Below the pieces are notes generated by a model. That model did not search any database. It was not told the DNA's origin and worked only from the letters and a program-made list of their open reading frames with translations. From Chrysemys picta bellii (taxonomy: Eukaryota; Chordata; Testudines; Emydidae), in the NCBI RefSeq assembly GCF_011386835.1, contig NC_088791.1:8184998-8248997 (forward strand): a stretch of 64,000 nt of DNA, in the 5' to 3' direction. A program made the translations under genes and the position numbers. Numbering within the stretch: the stretch's first letter is position 1; each line of letters begins with the position of its first letter. Below, one piece after another: positions 12,261-25,489 of this stretch.

Positions 12261-12929
12261 GGGGGGGGTCTTACCCCTTGCACTGGCTCTGCTGTTACCG
12301 AGATGAGGGACAGGGCAAAGTCAGCATTTGGCTCTGGATCTAAACTTCCCCAAAGTTTGGGCCAATTTGGGAAAAGGTTTTGACCCTGCCGAGGCTGCCC
12401 ACCGCTCCTTGTGTTGTTCGGTTCCGCACTGGAAAACGAGTTTAGAGCCAGGACCCTTCGTCCTCCCGCGGCTCTGATTTGAACGAGTCCCGTAAACTTT
12501 GAGCTCCGTGGGCAGAGTACGTTTGGAGCGCAAGACGAACGGCGTGGGGGTGTATGTAATCTCTTCCCGAGCGCAGGCACATGGCAACGGCAGCCGGCTT
12601 GGCAGCGAGGAGAGGGACCCATTCCGGGTGAACAGCTGCATCAGGTGATTGTAACTGCAAATCTGGGAGCCGTTCAGAAACAAAAATAAGCTGTAGCTAA
12701 GTGTGCGGCGAATTGAGTGCAAGGCCAGTTCTGTACACCGGGTACTGTTGGCTTCTACATTTTGTAGGTAATATGTTGCTAGTGAACTAGCCGCAGAGAT
12801 TGAAGCTTCTATGTACCTGGGACGGAGCAGGGAGTATTGACCTGGGGATGTTGCGGGGGAGTTTTACTGGGACTGTCTGCATTGGTGATGGGATATCAGG
12901 GGGTGACTTCACTTGAGGGATGATACCTG

Positions 12930-13279
12930 AGCTTGTCATCTGAGCCCAGGAGGGGGCTGGGACCAGGTGACACCTTCTGCCCGGAAAACTGGACAAAGGC
13001 TGGAGGAGGAGCCGGGGTGTGTGGCTGGGGGGACACGGCTGGAGGGGGTTTCAGTTTGGAGCTGGCTGGGGAAATGGAGGGAGGCCAGAACCGGGTCTGG
13101 CTCCCTACCCCCCAAGATGGACCTGACCGAGGAGTCCTGTTCTCTGTACCTACGAGCTCTGCTTGGGACTGTGTTCCTGTCGTCTAATAAACCTTCTGTT
13201 TTACTGGCTGGCTGAGAGTCACGGTGAATGGCAGGAAGTGGGGGGTTCAGGGCCCTGGCTCCCCCCAAACTTCGTGACA
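12930..13279 (+). mobile_element. LTR 3' portion, same family, opposite strand
   Basis: This has TAATAAACCTTCTGTTTTAC and GGCTGGCTGAGAGTCACGG like the element at 5 kb, and ends CAAACTTCGTGACA, the inverted match of a TGTGACGAAG start. The 5' half is missing or too diverged to place. Confidence 0.75.
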
Positions 13280-13689
13280 GTACCCGCACAGCATAGGCAG
13301 CTGTGGCAGTGGGCCAGTTCATCCCCCCCCCCATTCAGTGCCTGGGGGTCTCCTCTGTGCATATCTCTCTCCATCTTTCGGTGCAGGAGGGGGCCTCTGT
13401 GTGCCTGTCTATGCTGCCAGTGAAGGTGGGACTGTGGTAAGCTTTAATCTAGCCAGCAGGGGTAACAATAGTGAAGACAGGGCAGCACAGGTTAGCAAAC
13501 AGGTACATGCCTGCCTGGGACCCTGGCTCTGTATTCTGGTTGCTAGCCCATGTCACCGCGTCTTCATTAAAGCAAGCACTGCTACGCCAACCCATGCTGC
13601 CATCAAACCTTCCCTTGCAGGGGGACCACAAGCACTGACTTTTGTTTTTGCCAGTGGCTGCTCCTCTCTGCCCCCTCTCACCCATGCAA

Positions 13690-13850
13690 GCAGTGGGTGG
13701 GGCCTCGGGAGGAAAAGGCCGAGCAGGGGCGGGGCCTCGGGGCAGAGCAGCGGGCGGGGCCTCAGGGGAAGCGGCTGAGCGGGGGCGGGGCCTCAGGGCG
13801 AAGCAGTGGGCAGGGGCCATGGTCCAGGCGCAGGGGCCCACAAAGAATTA
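13690..13850. repeat. GC-rich tandem tract
   Basis: About four imperfect 35-bp units with GGGCGGGGCCTC. Similar tracts occur at 18950-19030, 22555-22660, 43540-43640, 49380-49480, 53400-53530 and 59440-59570. Confidence 0.8.
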
Positions 13851-15222
13851 ATCTGGCCCTGCAGGTGCTGAGCACCCCCTATCTTTTTCAGTGGGTGTTT
13901 GAGCCCTGGAGCAGCCCCGGAATCGGTGCCTATGGTGTGGACACACCCTGGGACACTATTGCCCCAATCCCAGGGTACATGGATCCCCCTCCACATGTGA
14001 TGGGATATGCTGGGGGAAGAGTAGGACGCTAATTGCGCCAGGAGAGGAATGGAACATACCCCAGGGTCCTCTGGCTTGGTGGAGTTGATCTTGGAAAGGT
14101 AATGCGGCCCTAGATTAGATACCATCCCATGCTGCCCATCTTTCTCTATTTCTCTCTTTCTTTATGGGAGGAAATATCAAAATCCACTAGTGCAGTAGGT
14201 GGGTGGGGACCCTAAAAGGCAGTAATCCCCTTTGTCCCCACCTGCATTAAAAGGGGTCTTTTGGGGAGGGGATCCTCACTATGTTCAGCACGGGGGATCT
14301 GGCTGTGGAAGAGGAGATTAGATGAAACCAGAGACCAGCTTGAGGTAACGCCTCCAAACCTGCCTAGTCGATAAAGCTTTCCCGCTCTAACCGGAGTGAT
14401 CCTCACAGCATCAGCCATCCACCCCCAAAACCTACTCTAAGCAGAGCAGTGTATACCCCGAAACTGGAGAAAAGCCCAAGACTCAAGAAGTCCACTAGCC
14501 ACTTCTTCTCTATTGCTAACCTATTTTCTGTGGAAGGCACCTGGATACCATGGTGAGGGGCAGCAGTGCAAACCCCACAGATGGAGGGAGCACAGGCATT
14601 ACATCTACAAGGCCAGCCTGTGATGGGGCTGGCTTGGAACCTGACCCAATCCCAGATTTCTAAAGCAAGTCTAACCCATGAGTTAGGTCATTTACATTCG
14701 AGCCTCGTATTCTTTGGGAGGACTATCTCCAGGGAAGTCTAGCTGTTCAGTAGTTACCCAAGGTCTATCCAGATTACATAAGAGCCTATACCTGGGCTCC
14801 CTTGTAGCCGCTAAACAACCTTTGGAAGCCTGAGGTTCCCTTCCCCTTTTAGCTCTACAAAGAGTTTTTCTTGCAACCCCGAGGTCTGTCTAAACACAAC
14901 ATTGCGGCAGTTGCACTGAAGGTGCGGTTTTAAACAGAGTTAGGTCTGCATTTAAAAGTTAGGTTGACGTAGCTATGGAGCTCAGGGTTGTGAAAAGTTA
15001 ACACCTCCCAGCGCTGTAGCTACGCCAACCTAGCTCCTGGTGTAGACGCAGCGAGGTCGACAGACGCATGCTACCATCACCTGGGGCGGCGGAGTTCCTA
15101 CGGCAACGGAAAAACCCCTTCCATGTCTGTAGGAAGTGTCTGCACTACAGCCACATAGCCATGGTGCTGAAGCTGTGCCACGGAGCACCTGGAGCACAGG
15201 GATGGCCTGAGTGCAGCGTTGG

Positions 15223-15812
15223 GTGTAGAAGCTGGATATGAGTCAGCAGTGGGCCCTTGTTGCCAAGAAGGCTAACGGCATATTGGGCTGTATTAGTAGG
15301 AGCATTGCCAGCAGATTGAGGGACGTGCTCATTCCCCTCTATTCGACATTGGTGAGGCCACATCTGGAGTATTGCATCCAGTTTTGGGCCCCTCACTACA
15401 AGAAGGATGTGGACAAATTGGACAGAGTCCAGCGGAGAGCAGCAGAAATGATTAGGGGTCTGGAGCACATGACTTATGAGGAGAGGCTGAGGGAACTGGG
15501 ATTGTTTAGTCTGCAGAAGAGAAGAGTGAGGGGGGATTTGATAGCTGCTTTCAACTACCTGAAGGGGGGTTCCAAAGAGGATGGAGCTCGGCTGTTCTCA
15601 GTGGTGGCAGATGACAGAACAAAGAGCAATGGTCTCAAGTTGCAGTGGGGGAGGTTTAGGTTGGATATTAGGAAACACTATTTCTCTAGGAGGGTGGTGA
15701 AGCACTGGAATGCGTTACCTAGGGAGGTGGTGGAATCTCCATCCTTAGAGGTTTTTAAGGCCTGGCTTGACAAAGCCCTGGCTGGGATGATTTAATTGGG
15801 GTTGGTCCTGCT
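15223..15812 (+). mobile_element. CR1 LINE fragment with open C-terminal ORF2 frame
   Basis: A short CR1 piece starts in KLDMSQQ and keeps a 185-codon frame (15238-15795) ending ALAGMI-stop, about 90% similar by eye to the 8-10 kb copy. The 3' end is cut after CCTGCTTTGAG, so the tail and microsatellite are missing. It directly follows a short DNA-element relic (14900-15220). Confidence 0.9.
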
Positions 15813-17859
15813 TTGAGCCCAAAGCCCTTGAGCCCATCCCTAACTGACTTCTCACCCCTTGTAAATGTCAGAATATTGGACTCTGGTGCTCTCATTATTT
15901 TGGCAGAACTCGGAACCGAACCCCTCCTTTGGGCTATTCGTCCCCAGATATTTCATGTTTCTGACAATTCATTAGCTCTGCTTTGAGCTTTCGAAGCGGA
16001 GGTACAACGGTAGCATCAAAAAGCTGATTCCCATTCAGCGTACATTGGGCGCCCCGGTATTTGATAGGTTCCTGAGCCCCTGTGAATATTAATGTTGTCT
16101 CTGTAAGAGTTTCCAGAGTCTATAGCAAGACTGGCCTTAATGCTTCTGCGTTTGCGTCGATAATCTTAAACCCAGAGACCAAACATAAAATGTAATTTTC
16201 TGCATTAAAACCCAGCACCTATTTAGTCTGTTATTGACCGTTAGAAGTTAAAAAAGCCCTTAAGAACTAAATAAAACTCTGATTTTGATCTTGCCATCCA
16301 GAGGGGAAAAAATCCACAATGGAGCAGAAAAAACTATCTTAAAATACAACGAGTACCTTGGTGTCCCACCATGCCGCGCACTGTGCATCCGAGACAGTCC
16401 CTGCGCAAGCCTAGAAACAAGGTGAGAGAAAGGACAGCTTATCCCCATTTGACAGGTGGGAAACTGAGGCACAAAGAGTGACGTGACTCACCCAGCAAGT
16501 ACTTTAGCCACGTGACTATCCGACCTCTTCCTGCTTCACTGCTGGGTGCCCATAAGACAATTCTCCCCCACGCGTCTGGCCTTTTTTCCTGTCTTCTACA
16601 AAAGTGTTTGCCAAAAGCAATCAGAGAATTTAAGGGCATTGGACCAGGCCATATACACTTCAGCTTCGCGCTGCTTGAGTGCCAGCCACCTTTTCTGAAG
16701 AAGTGTGAGGGGGGGGGGGGAAGGGGTGGCGAGGCAAGGCAGCGGGGATATCCAGCCTGGAAAGAAGAAAATATTTGCAGAGACATTGAGGGGCTCCTGT
16801 CCACGAGCCCCCACGCCCGGATCCACATATTTGAGCCACATCAGGCTCTCACAGTTGATTTTGACAGGCGTTGCATAAACAAAAACTAATGATACCACAT
16901 GGAGCAAATGATTACAAATAGCTTTTCCCCCCTGCAAGCACATGGCTAGCTCCAGCTAATGAGGCTGTCAGGCTGCAGAAGGGACAGGGGCTTGGTAAAC
17001 AGCGTGCTTTTCCATGACAGGTTCATCTAGTCCCTGGCTCAATGCAATTGCCCTTTGCACCTCTCCAGCCATCATTTTCCCAAAGGCTCTTTGATCTAAT
17101 GACCAGCGAGTCGTTCTTCATTCTTCCGCCCCGTAACAGAGCATAGATTTCTAGTTCCTTTGCAACATCCTGCCGAGCCGCTTTTTGATTTTCATTTTTG
17201 AGCATCGTAGCAGTCGGGCGAAAAGGCCTGCACAAAAACGAGACCCAGGTTTATGTCCCGTCTACGCAGCCCCTTCCTCCAGGCGAGGCATACAGTTGCA
17301 CAGCAGCGCCCCCTCTGGCCCATCCTAGGAACTGCTCCCCTCACTGCTTCCCTCTTGCCCATCCTGCTGCTGCTCCTACTCTAGGGGGCTCCAGGCCACC
17401 CCTCCCCTGCCTCGCCCACCATCTGCCACAAGAATGGCTCTCGACCCCCCTTAGGTCACCTCCCATGTTTCCACTCTGGGGTCCCTCTCTCCTCCCCTAG
17501 CCGCTGCAGTGGAGTCCAGCAGTCTCTGGCTTAATCACGCCCCTCCTGCCAGCACAAGAGGAAGATGGCTGCTTGGTAAGGATGGGTCCGACCGGCTGCC
17601 TGGCGCGGGCATATGGGAGGCTGGGGGACCATGGCTCAGGGAAGGAGAGTGTCCTGATTGGCACGTGGGCCAGGGAGGGACAAAATGGGAGGGGAGAGAT
17701 GGAGAAGCAAGCAAAAATAAAGGCAAAGAGCATTGGGAAGGACAGAGACCCCAGGGGGAGCAGAGCAGAGGATAGGACTCAGTGGAGGGGCCTCTGGGGT
17801 GATCTGGGCGCCACCATTGGGGGCTACCATTGCAAGAGACAGAGTCAGGCTGGTCCAGT
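15813..17859. other. Gene-free stretch
   Basis: Only one MIR-like relic (16450-16530) and GC-rich frames without protein features at 17.2-17.8 kb. No exon seen on either strand. Confidence 0.55.
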
Positions 17860-18115
17860 GATGAGGGCACTAGCCTAGGAGAGACCTGGGTTTGCCTGCT
17901 CTGCCCCTGGCTTCCTGAGTGACCTTGGGCAAGTCATCAAGGCCCACATTCTCAAAGGTATTTAGGCCCCTTGGTTTCAATGGGAGTTAGGGGACTAAAG
18001 ACTTTAGCGGAGCTGGGCCTTACCTGTTATGTGCTTCAGTTTCCCATCGGTACAGTGGGGATGACAGCACTGCCCTGCCTCACAGGGGTGTTGTGAGGAC
18101 ACGGGCACTGAAGAG
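17860..18115 (+). mobile_element. MIR-like SINE interrupted by a palindromic repeat
   Basis: MIR core features are ACTAGCCTAGGAGAGACCTG, GACCTTGGGCAAGTCATCAA and GTGCTTCAGTTTCCCATCGG. In the middle (17938-18018) sits a copy of the palindromic repeat GGTATTTAGG...GGGAGTTAGG seen at several other places. Confidence 0.75.
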
Positions 18116-19039
18116 CGTGAGGTGCTCAGATACCACGGAAATGGGGAGCAAGGGAGGGGCTCGCTTGCATCTCCCTGGGGTCCTGGGCCCCTGTGAATCC
18201 TGGCTGCTGTCCTGGGCATGGCAGAGGAGTTCGCCCAGGGAGTTGGATGCATTCCACTGTACTGAGCCATCCAATACAGCGACGCTTTACACGACACAGT
18301 CCAGACAGGCTCCTTGCCCTGTCTGTCCAGGCGTTCACCTGACCTGGGAGCCCAGGCCAGCCTCTCCAAGGGGAACTGTCGCCACAGATGCTGTGATGAG
18401 GTCTAGAAGACTCCCCCGCCACAGGGTCGCCGAGGCGCTTTCCTAAACGAGCCAGAATGCAGCTCGGGTTAATGAGATTTGATACGCAGCGCTGCTGCTA
18501 CCAGCTCCAGAGATTCCCGCATTGAATTCAGCCTGTCACTTTCAGTGAGGGAGACTGCTGGGGAAAGAGCGTCGCCACCCAGAAAGCCAGGCACCTTTAA
18601 CCTTCCCCATCAGCTGTTGGCAGCTCGGTCATTCAGCATCCTCGTCAAGCATCAGCTCTATCAGTGCCGGAACGGGGGGGAGGAGGGCCAGGGGCCCTGG
18701 CCCTCCCACTTTTGAAAGTGGTTGGTCCATTTTTCCACCATGGGCCCGGCCCTTTGCCCCTCCTCTTCCCCCTGGGGTCCCACCTCCTGGCCTGGCAGGG
18801 AGCCAGGGCAGCTGTGGGAACCGTGGACTCTCCATCTGCCCTGGGCGAGGGACCTGGGGGGCAGGCACACAGGCCGGGGGCTGCACTCATGCCTCCCCCA
18901 GGCAGCTGGAAGGACCTGGGCTCCCTGGCCCAGCTCTGGCTTCTGGCTTGGCTGGGCAGGGCGGGGCTTCAGGGGGCAGAGGTGGGGCCATGGAGTGGGC
19001 AGGGCCTCGTGCCCCCTCCCCCCACACTTTTAGGAAGAA

Positions 19040-22000
19040 TCCGTCACCCCTGTGTGACTAGTACCAAATGTAGTTCCCCCCTTTTTACATCTGGCCGTCT
19101 GCCTGGCCGGGGTGATGCTGAAAAGGACTGATCAGTGCTGCGCATGGAATGAATTGGTCCCATTGAGATCAGTGGGAGACTTCCCGTTGACGAAAGGGAA
19201 GCTAGATCCGGCCCTAGGAGAAGCTGCCCTTGTGCCTAGTTTATTTGTTATATTCTACTGGAATTACTGGGCTCTGTAATGCCCAGAAATGCATTAGGCA
19301 CTGGCCAGGACAAGCCAAAGGCCTCCAAAGAGGTTACAATTGAATTGTAGATGTGATACAATGGCAGGTGTGTGTGTGTGAGAGTGCGAGAGAAGCCAAC
19401 AGTGGGCTACGGGCAAGGAAAGATCAAGGTGCTCCAGCAATAAGATCACCTGGTTACCCATTTTAGATGGGGGTTATCGTAAAGGTGCTGTTATTATGAT
19501 GTGTGTGAGGGTATAAAGTTCACTGGTGCAGGATGGGTTCTGTGTCTGCCTCTAGCAGCTGGGACACTCAAGAAGAGAAGCCCCTGCAACTGAGGACTGG
19601 AGTTACTCCATCAAGTCAAGTGCCTTTGGCATGGCAGGTTGCTGATTTGTTCTCCACGGAGGATCCATAGGGAGGAGGCGCTGAAGTGGGCACTGTTGCA
19701 TGTATATCGATTCTAGAGACATTTTTTAGCTCACCTCTCGTAGGTGCAAAGGTGGAGGGGAGCATCTCAGAGCACCTGAGTCAGGAGACTGTGACCCACG
19801 GACCTCTGGATGCCAACTGGCAGAGGGCACAGGGGGTGCACGGGGTTTTACAGGGATCCCCATGGTCAGGTAGATGCATAATAATTCCCTGAAGGGTTGC
19901 ACATAAGGCCACTGCTGAGAGCCAGTAGCCCCTGGTCATCCTAATCACTTCGAAAGCTATGTACGGAGCTGTGTGTCTATACTGACAATTATGTTCTTAA
20001 GGGAGGTACCCAGCAGGTGATGTGTTTCGGACAGGTTCTGTTCAGGCAGGGAGTAACAGGCGCTTAGCTGCCTGGCTGGTCATTGTGTAGTGTTTGCTTC
20101 GCGATGTATGTCCATTTGCACCCTGAGCCAGATGTGCCAGGAATGGCAACATCTACAAGAAAGGCGTATACAGGGGAAAGCCACCAGCGGGAGGAGAATG
20201 TGGGGGACAGGAGCATCTTGCTTCCAAATCAGGACAATGAATTATTCTACTATCTGGGGGAGGGGAGGGGAACAGACCCCAGGGATCTTTCCCCAAGTAG
20301 GCAACCTGGCGTCATGACTTGTCTCATGAATGGAAGATCACAGCCGAGCCTGGCAGTAAAACAGTGGAAGGACTTTGCCTAAGCTTTGGTCTATGAGACG
20401 TGAAAGTGTCTGGATAATAAGTCCAATGCTTTACTTGCTATCCCTGGAATCTCTGTACTCTGTTAAATCAACTTTGACCTGTTTTCGCTAGCACCATGTC
20501 TCCGTGCTGGGTGTGAAGCGGCGCGGTGAGACGAGGTGGAACTGGTGAGCTGGGATGTGCTGTTTCTTTGGAAGCAGCGACTCTGAATACTGCGAGCGTC
20601 CAGTGGACCAGGGGCTGGAAGCTCCAGGGAGATGCTTGGAGGACCTGAGGGCTGGACTCTGCCAATCACTAACCTATAGCTAGAGAGTGGGGCCTGCGTA
20701 AGCCTGAAGGGGTGGGCTTGTGTTGCCCGTGGCCAGTGGAGTCATGGAGCTGACCCATGCCAGGCATTGCCAAGGCTTCCTCACCCTAAGGACGGGGTAG
20801 TGAGGTGCCTCACAGCCCTGGGACGCCTGGGAAGCGAGACAGCTTTGGTGCCCATGGTCTGAGAAGGGTCCAATGGAGATCTAGCAGAAGAAGGAAAGAT
20901 TGGGGGGATGGAAACTTGTCACGGGTGGAACGGAAGGGGCGTTTATAAAGTGCTTTGGGATCCTTCAGGATGAAAGGCACTACACCAGCGTCAGGAGCTA
21001 GCCGGGGATACGGCAGCACAGCCCCTGCCTTGGCAGCTGCCAAGTGGCATTTGATGTGCCCTAAGGGCGCCTTCTGTGCTGAAGCACCAGTCGCTCTCCA
21101 TGCAGGGAACTGACAGGCCAGTAATTAAACAGGCACCTCCAACCTTATTTGCTAGTCACAATACGGGCCCAAGAAAGATTTGAATGAATTGCTTGCTATC
21201 TCCACGAGGAACTGCCTGTCAGCGCAGCAGGGCGGCCGTCAGTGGCTCTGGGCAACAGGAACTCTGTCAGAGGGGACCTAGTGAGCGGCTGGTGCTGACA
21301 GTGTTTGTTTGGCAGGTTCCTGCCGTCGGGGATGGGCACGGTGAGCGATGCACCTCACGGCACCTGATGGCCTTGCAGAGCGGCTCAGTGGCAGAAAGAG
21401 AAGGAGACTGGGGATCAGGGAGTGAAAGACTGGCCCCTCCCCCCAGGGTAAATGCCCTACAGCATTACCAATTTATCATAAGGAAACAACATTTATTTAC
21501 GGTGGGGCCCGTAGTGTTCACGGAGCTTTCCGGATGTGGCGGAAGGGGTGGGAGGTCAAGACAGATGGGCAGCCAGCCTAGGGGATAGCGAACACCCGAA
21601 GGGGAACTTTTTATACAAGTCAGTTCAGCTCATTGAAGCCAGCAGGGTCGGAGTCTAAGAGGGACTTGAAGGTGGGCAGGTGAGGGACCCATTGAGCTTC
21701 TCACCAGCGAGACGACTATTATTATTTAGCTATGGCAGCACCTACCAGCTGCAACTGAGATCAGGGCCTGGTGAGCTAGGCACTGTCCCTACTCATAGTA
21801 AGAAACCGTCCCTGCCCCTAAATAGACAAAGGTCGGGGAAGGAAACTGAGGCACGGGGAGGTTAAATGACTTACCCAAGAAGGCTGTATCAGAGCCAGAA
21901 AGTGAACTCAGGCCAGCACCTTCCCCGCAAGGCCCTGCACCATAGGACCGTCCCTGAAGAGACGTTTGGGACATGATCCATCAGGGCAAGCACGTGTTGG

Positions 22001-23780
22001 ATTTACACACCAGAAAGGAAGGGAATTATTTAGCCTGGCACCAGGGGAAACAGCTAGGGATGAAATAACTAAAATAGAGAAGGGCTAAATGGGGGAGGCG
22101 GGGCACACATCAGGGACGTGTCAGCTCTAAGGCTGGGGAGCAATTTTCAAGGCCAGTGGCGGGAGCCCCACTAATTTGGTTTTGCTAAGAGCCTGGAGTA
22201 CAAAACCCTCTGCCCTCAGGTCCTTCTTCAGCCCTGACGCAAAGCGACCATCTGGGGGCTGGATTCTCCCAGCTGGCCGCTGAGGAGTGGGAGCCTAAGT
22301 AGTACAAGTCCTTCTGCGGCTGCCTTAACAATACGCTTCAACTTTGGCAGGGCAGGACCATGTCTCTGGACAAGAGGGTAGTTCAGGACCCAAGGCCCAT
22401 TCAGTCCTTGGCCTTGCTGGCAAGAAGCCAGCTGATTCCAGCTGCAATAGTGGATTTGATTGTGAGGACGTGTAGCCAGGGCACCAGAACAGAGGGGGCC
22501 GAAGGGCCATGGCCCTATCACTTTTATTTTTTACTTGCTTTAAGGGCGAGGGATGCGGGGACGGGGCCTTGGGAGGAAGAGATGTGGTGTGGGCGGAGCC
22601 TCAGGGAAGTAGCAGAGTGAGGGTGGGGCCTCAGGGGGAAGAGGGAGAGTGGGGGCGGGCCACTGTTGTAGCCACTAGGAATTGGATGGAGTCCACCAAT
22701 TGAGTCATCATATTTATTTATTCTGGAAGGTGGCCAGGCCCAGATCCAGAAAGGTATTTAGGCTCCTAACTCCCATTAACATCTAGGGAGCTGGGCCTCA
22801 GATATCATAGTGAAAAGCATAGCCCAGGACAGCATAAGAGACTAGAAAAGAGCTCATTTCAAGAAGTCTACAAAATAACCCCGAGCAAGTGAGGGCTTCC
22901 AGTCACCTCCTGCATGGGATGCTTACAAAAGGGTAAATTTGGAATAGGCAGATTTCCAGAAGCTGCTGGAAAGAATCATGCCCACAGGGCACGCTCAACC
23001 AATGGCAGACAAGCCGCTCTGAATCTGGCAGTTCGTTGGTTGGGTGTGTCAGTGCTGCGGGCGGCGGAGTTTCTGCGAAAGCTCCAGGAAGTTTCTCTCC
23101 AGCACCCAGCTGAACTCAGCTCTAGTTAAACCCTGTGGCTAGATCCCCGAGTCGTCTCCAGACTCCAAATTACTCTTGCTCCAAACAAAGCAGGTAATTA
23201 GCTACCCCCCGAGCCCGATTCAAACCAATGACAAGGAGATGAATGTATTCATACGCTGGGGTGGGAGGCGGGAGCTATTGCCAGATTCCTTGCAAACAGC
23301 CGACCGACTGGATACAGCAAGAAGACACCAGACTATGCTTTGGCCCCTGCTGTCTGTTCTCGCAGCCATTATACTGACTGTAGCATTACCAAATTACTCA
23401 ATTAGGCTATCCTAGCCTTGTCATCTCACAGCCCATTTTCTTTTGTCAAGGTCACTCAGAAACTAGGCACTGACATTTTAATCCAAGATTAGTCAGCTCC
23501 CCTGCCCCCAAGTACTTTCTTACTAAATTCATACTGCTACCCTGACAAAAACAAGCTACAGCGCAGTTGTTGCCCTTGCTGACCCAATGCTGTACGTGCT
23601 GAGACAACTAGCATCAAGGAGGGCTGGGTCACCGAAAGCAGACTCCCAGGCCTAGTGAGGACATAGCTGCAGCTGTTCTGTGTGTCAATGGGCCCAGCGT
23701 TGAACTGGTTCTTGAAAATCCAGCAGTGGTAGGCTCTGGATTTATGTATGAAGTATGTGATTATTATCTCCCACTGAGGA
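19040..23780. other. Gene-free stretch with old repeats
   Basis: Contains a MIR-like tail (GTGCTTTGGGATCCTTCAGG, about 20950), a MIR-like relic at 21.8 kb, a GC-rich tract at 22.6 kb and a palindromic repeat at 22.75 kb. No exon seen. Confidence 0.55.
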
Positions 23781-23785
23781 GTATA

Positions 23786-24475
23786 GAAGACATGGGAGGT
23801 CATTTTCCCACTCTCCTCAGCACTGGGTGAGGCCTCAGCTGGAGTTAGGGTGACCAGATGTCCCGATTTTATAGGCACAGTCCTGATTTTTGGGTCTTTT
23901 TCTTATATAGGCTCCTATTACCCCCCCGATCCCCTGTCCCGATTTTTCACATTTGCTGTCTGGTCACCCTAGCTGGAGTACTTTCCAGTTTAGGAAAGAT
24001 GTGGCTAAATTGGAGAGAGAATCCAGAGGCGAGCAACACAAATGATAAAAGGCTTAGAAAACCTGTCCTACAAGGAAAGATTAAAAAAACTAGTCCTGAG
24101 AACATAAGACTGAGTGGGGACCTGATAGTGGTCTTCAAATATGTTAGGGACTGTTAGAAAGAGGGCAGTGATCAATTGTGCTCCGTGCCCACTGAAGGTA
24201 GGACAGGAAGTAATGGATATAATCATCAGCAAGGGAGATTTTGATTAGATTTTAGGAAAAACTTTCTAATTATAAGGGCAGTTAAGCTCTGGAACAGGCG
24301 TCCAAGGGAGGTTATGGAATCCCCTTCACGGGAGGTTTTTAAGAGCAGGTTGGACAAACACATGTCAGGGATTGTCTAGGTTTACTTGGTCCTGCCACAG
24401 TGCACGGGGTTGGACTTGATGACTTATCGAGGTTCCTTCCAGCCCTACATTTCTGTGATTCTGTGTTTCTATGTA
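23786..24475 (+). mobile_element. Older CR1 copy split by a hAT element
   Basis: Diverged CR1 3' sequence includes GAGGCCTCAGCTGGAGT, a degraded thumb region and the end GGTTGGACTTGATGACTTATCGAGG with a TTCTGTGATTCTGTG tail. The frame is broken. The piece is interrupted at 23846-23971 by a 126-bp element (listed separately). Confidence 0.82.
23846..23971. mobile_element. hAT-type MITE, 126 bp, nested in CR1
   Basis: The ends are TAGGGTGACCAGAT and CTGGTCACCCTA, inverted. The exact 8-bp direct repeat GCTGGAGT lies on both sides (23838-23845 and 23972-23979), and removing the element restores CR1 CAGCTGGAGTACTTT. Eight-base duplication is the hAT signature. It has no coding capacity. Confidence 0.92.
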
Positions 24476-24592
24476 TGTATCGGATATAAAATACTGAAAA
24501 ACACACACACACACGTATATATATAACATATGGAAGCAGGTGGGCATTTTTAGGTAGGTAGAGTATAATCGCCCAAACTGGAATTTGGATCA

Positions 24593-24952
24593 GACACTAG
24601 GGCAAGCACCATTTCATAAGTGAAAAGTATCATGGGATCATTGACGTGGACTAAACTAATTTGGAATAAAGCACTCTTTTTCCCAAATAAGAGCATCCAC
24701 ACATGGAGTTAATCAGAAGTAGCTATTCTGGAATAACTCCCTGTGTAGAGACATCCTTAATTCATCTTTTTTTGTTTTTTAATGAAAACTGATGTAATCA
24801 CATGACCCCAGGAGCTGAGTCCCTAAACGTGGGCCTATAGCGCCTATGTCTTAATCCAGACCTGACTGGGATGACCAAGAGATCTTTGTCATCTCTAACG
24901 TCAATGATCCCATGATACTTTTCACTTATGAAATGGTGCTTGCCCTAGTGTC
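24593..24952. repeat. 55-bp perfect inverted repeat
   Basis: The 55 bases at 24593-24647 (GACACTAGGGCAAG...TCATTGACGT) are the exact reverse complement of 24898-24952. They are separated by 250 bp that include a relic with GGAATAACTCCCTGTGTAG. No known family is assigned. Confidence 0.95.
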
Positions 24953-25489
24953 TCAGTGGGCCTACACTCATGGATTGCTTTAATCCAGCCCAACCCCTAG
25001 CCAGCGTAGTATCGTTCCCCCCAACACACTATTGTTTTGAAAGTTCCCAGTGATGGGCCTTTCCACCTCTTCCCTTGGGCCAATAATACTCCACAGTCGA
25101 ACCCAGCCCACTACCAGCAAGTCTTCGCTGTTATTTGGCTTTCTCCCTTTCTTAAGATTTCCTCCCCTGTATTCTTATTTAAGCCCCATTGTACCGCCCT
25201 TCATTTTCGCCTCCAACCTTGCAGTTTGAATGCCTCAGTGATTAATAAACTATCATGTCCCCGAGTTAGCTGCGTTTAGCCCGTTCAGTCTTGCCTTGCA
25301 TGTGACACCTGTCGGACCCTACTTGAGCATTCTCATGGCTCTTCCCTCAACCCCTTCCAAGCTCTCCGTAGTTTTCTGGCAAGGTGGCACCTGCACTAGA
25401 CGTAGCGCTTCAGCTGTGGTCTGCCCTGATCTGCCTAGACAGCGACACTGCTACCGCTCTATCCCATTGCTATGGTTTAACACAGAGTC

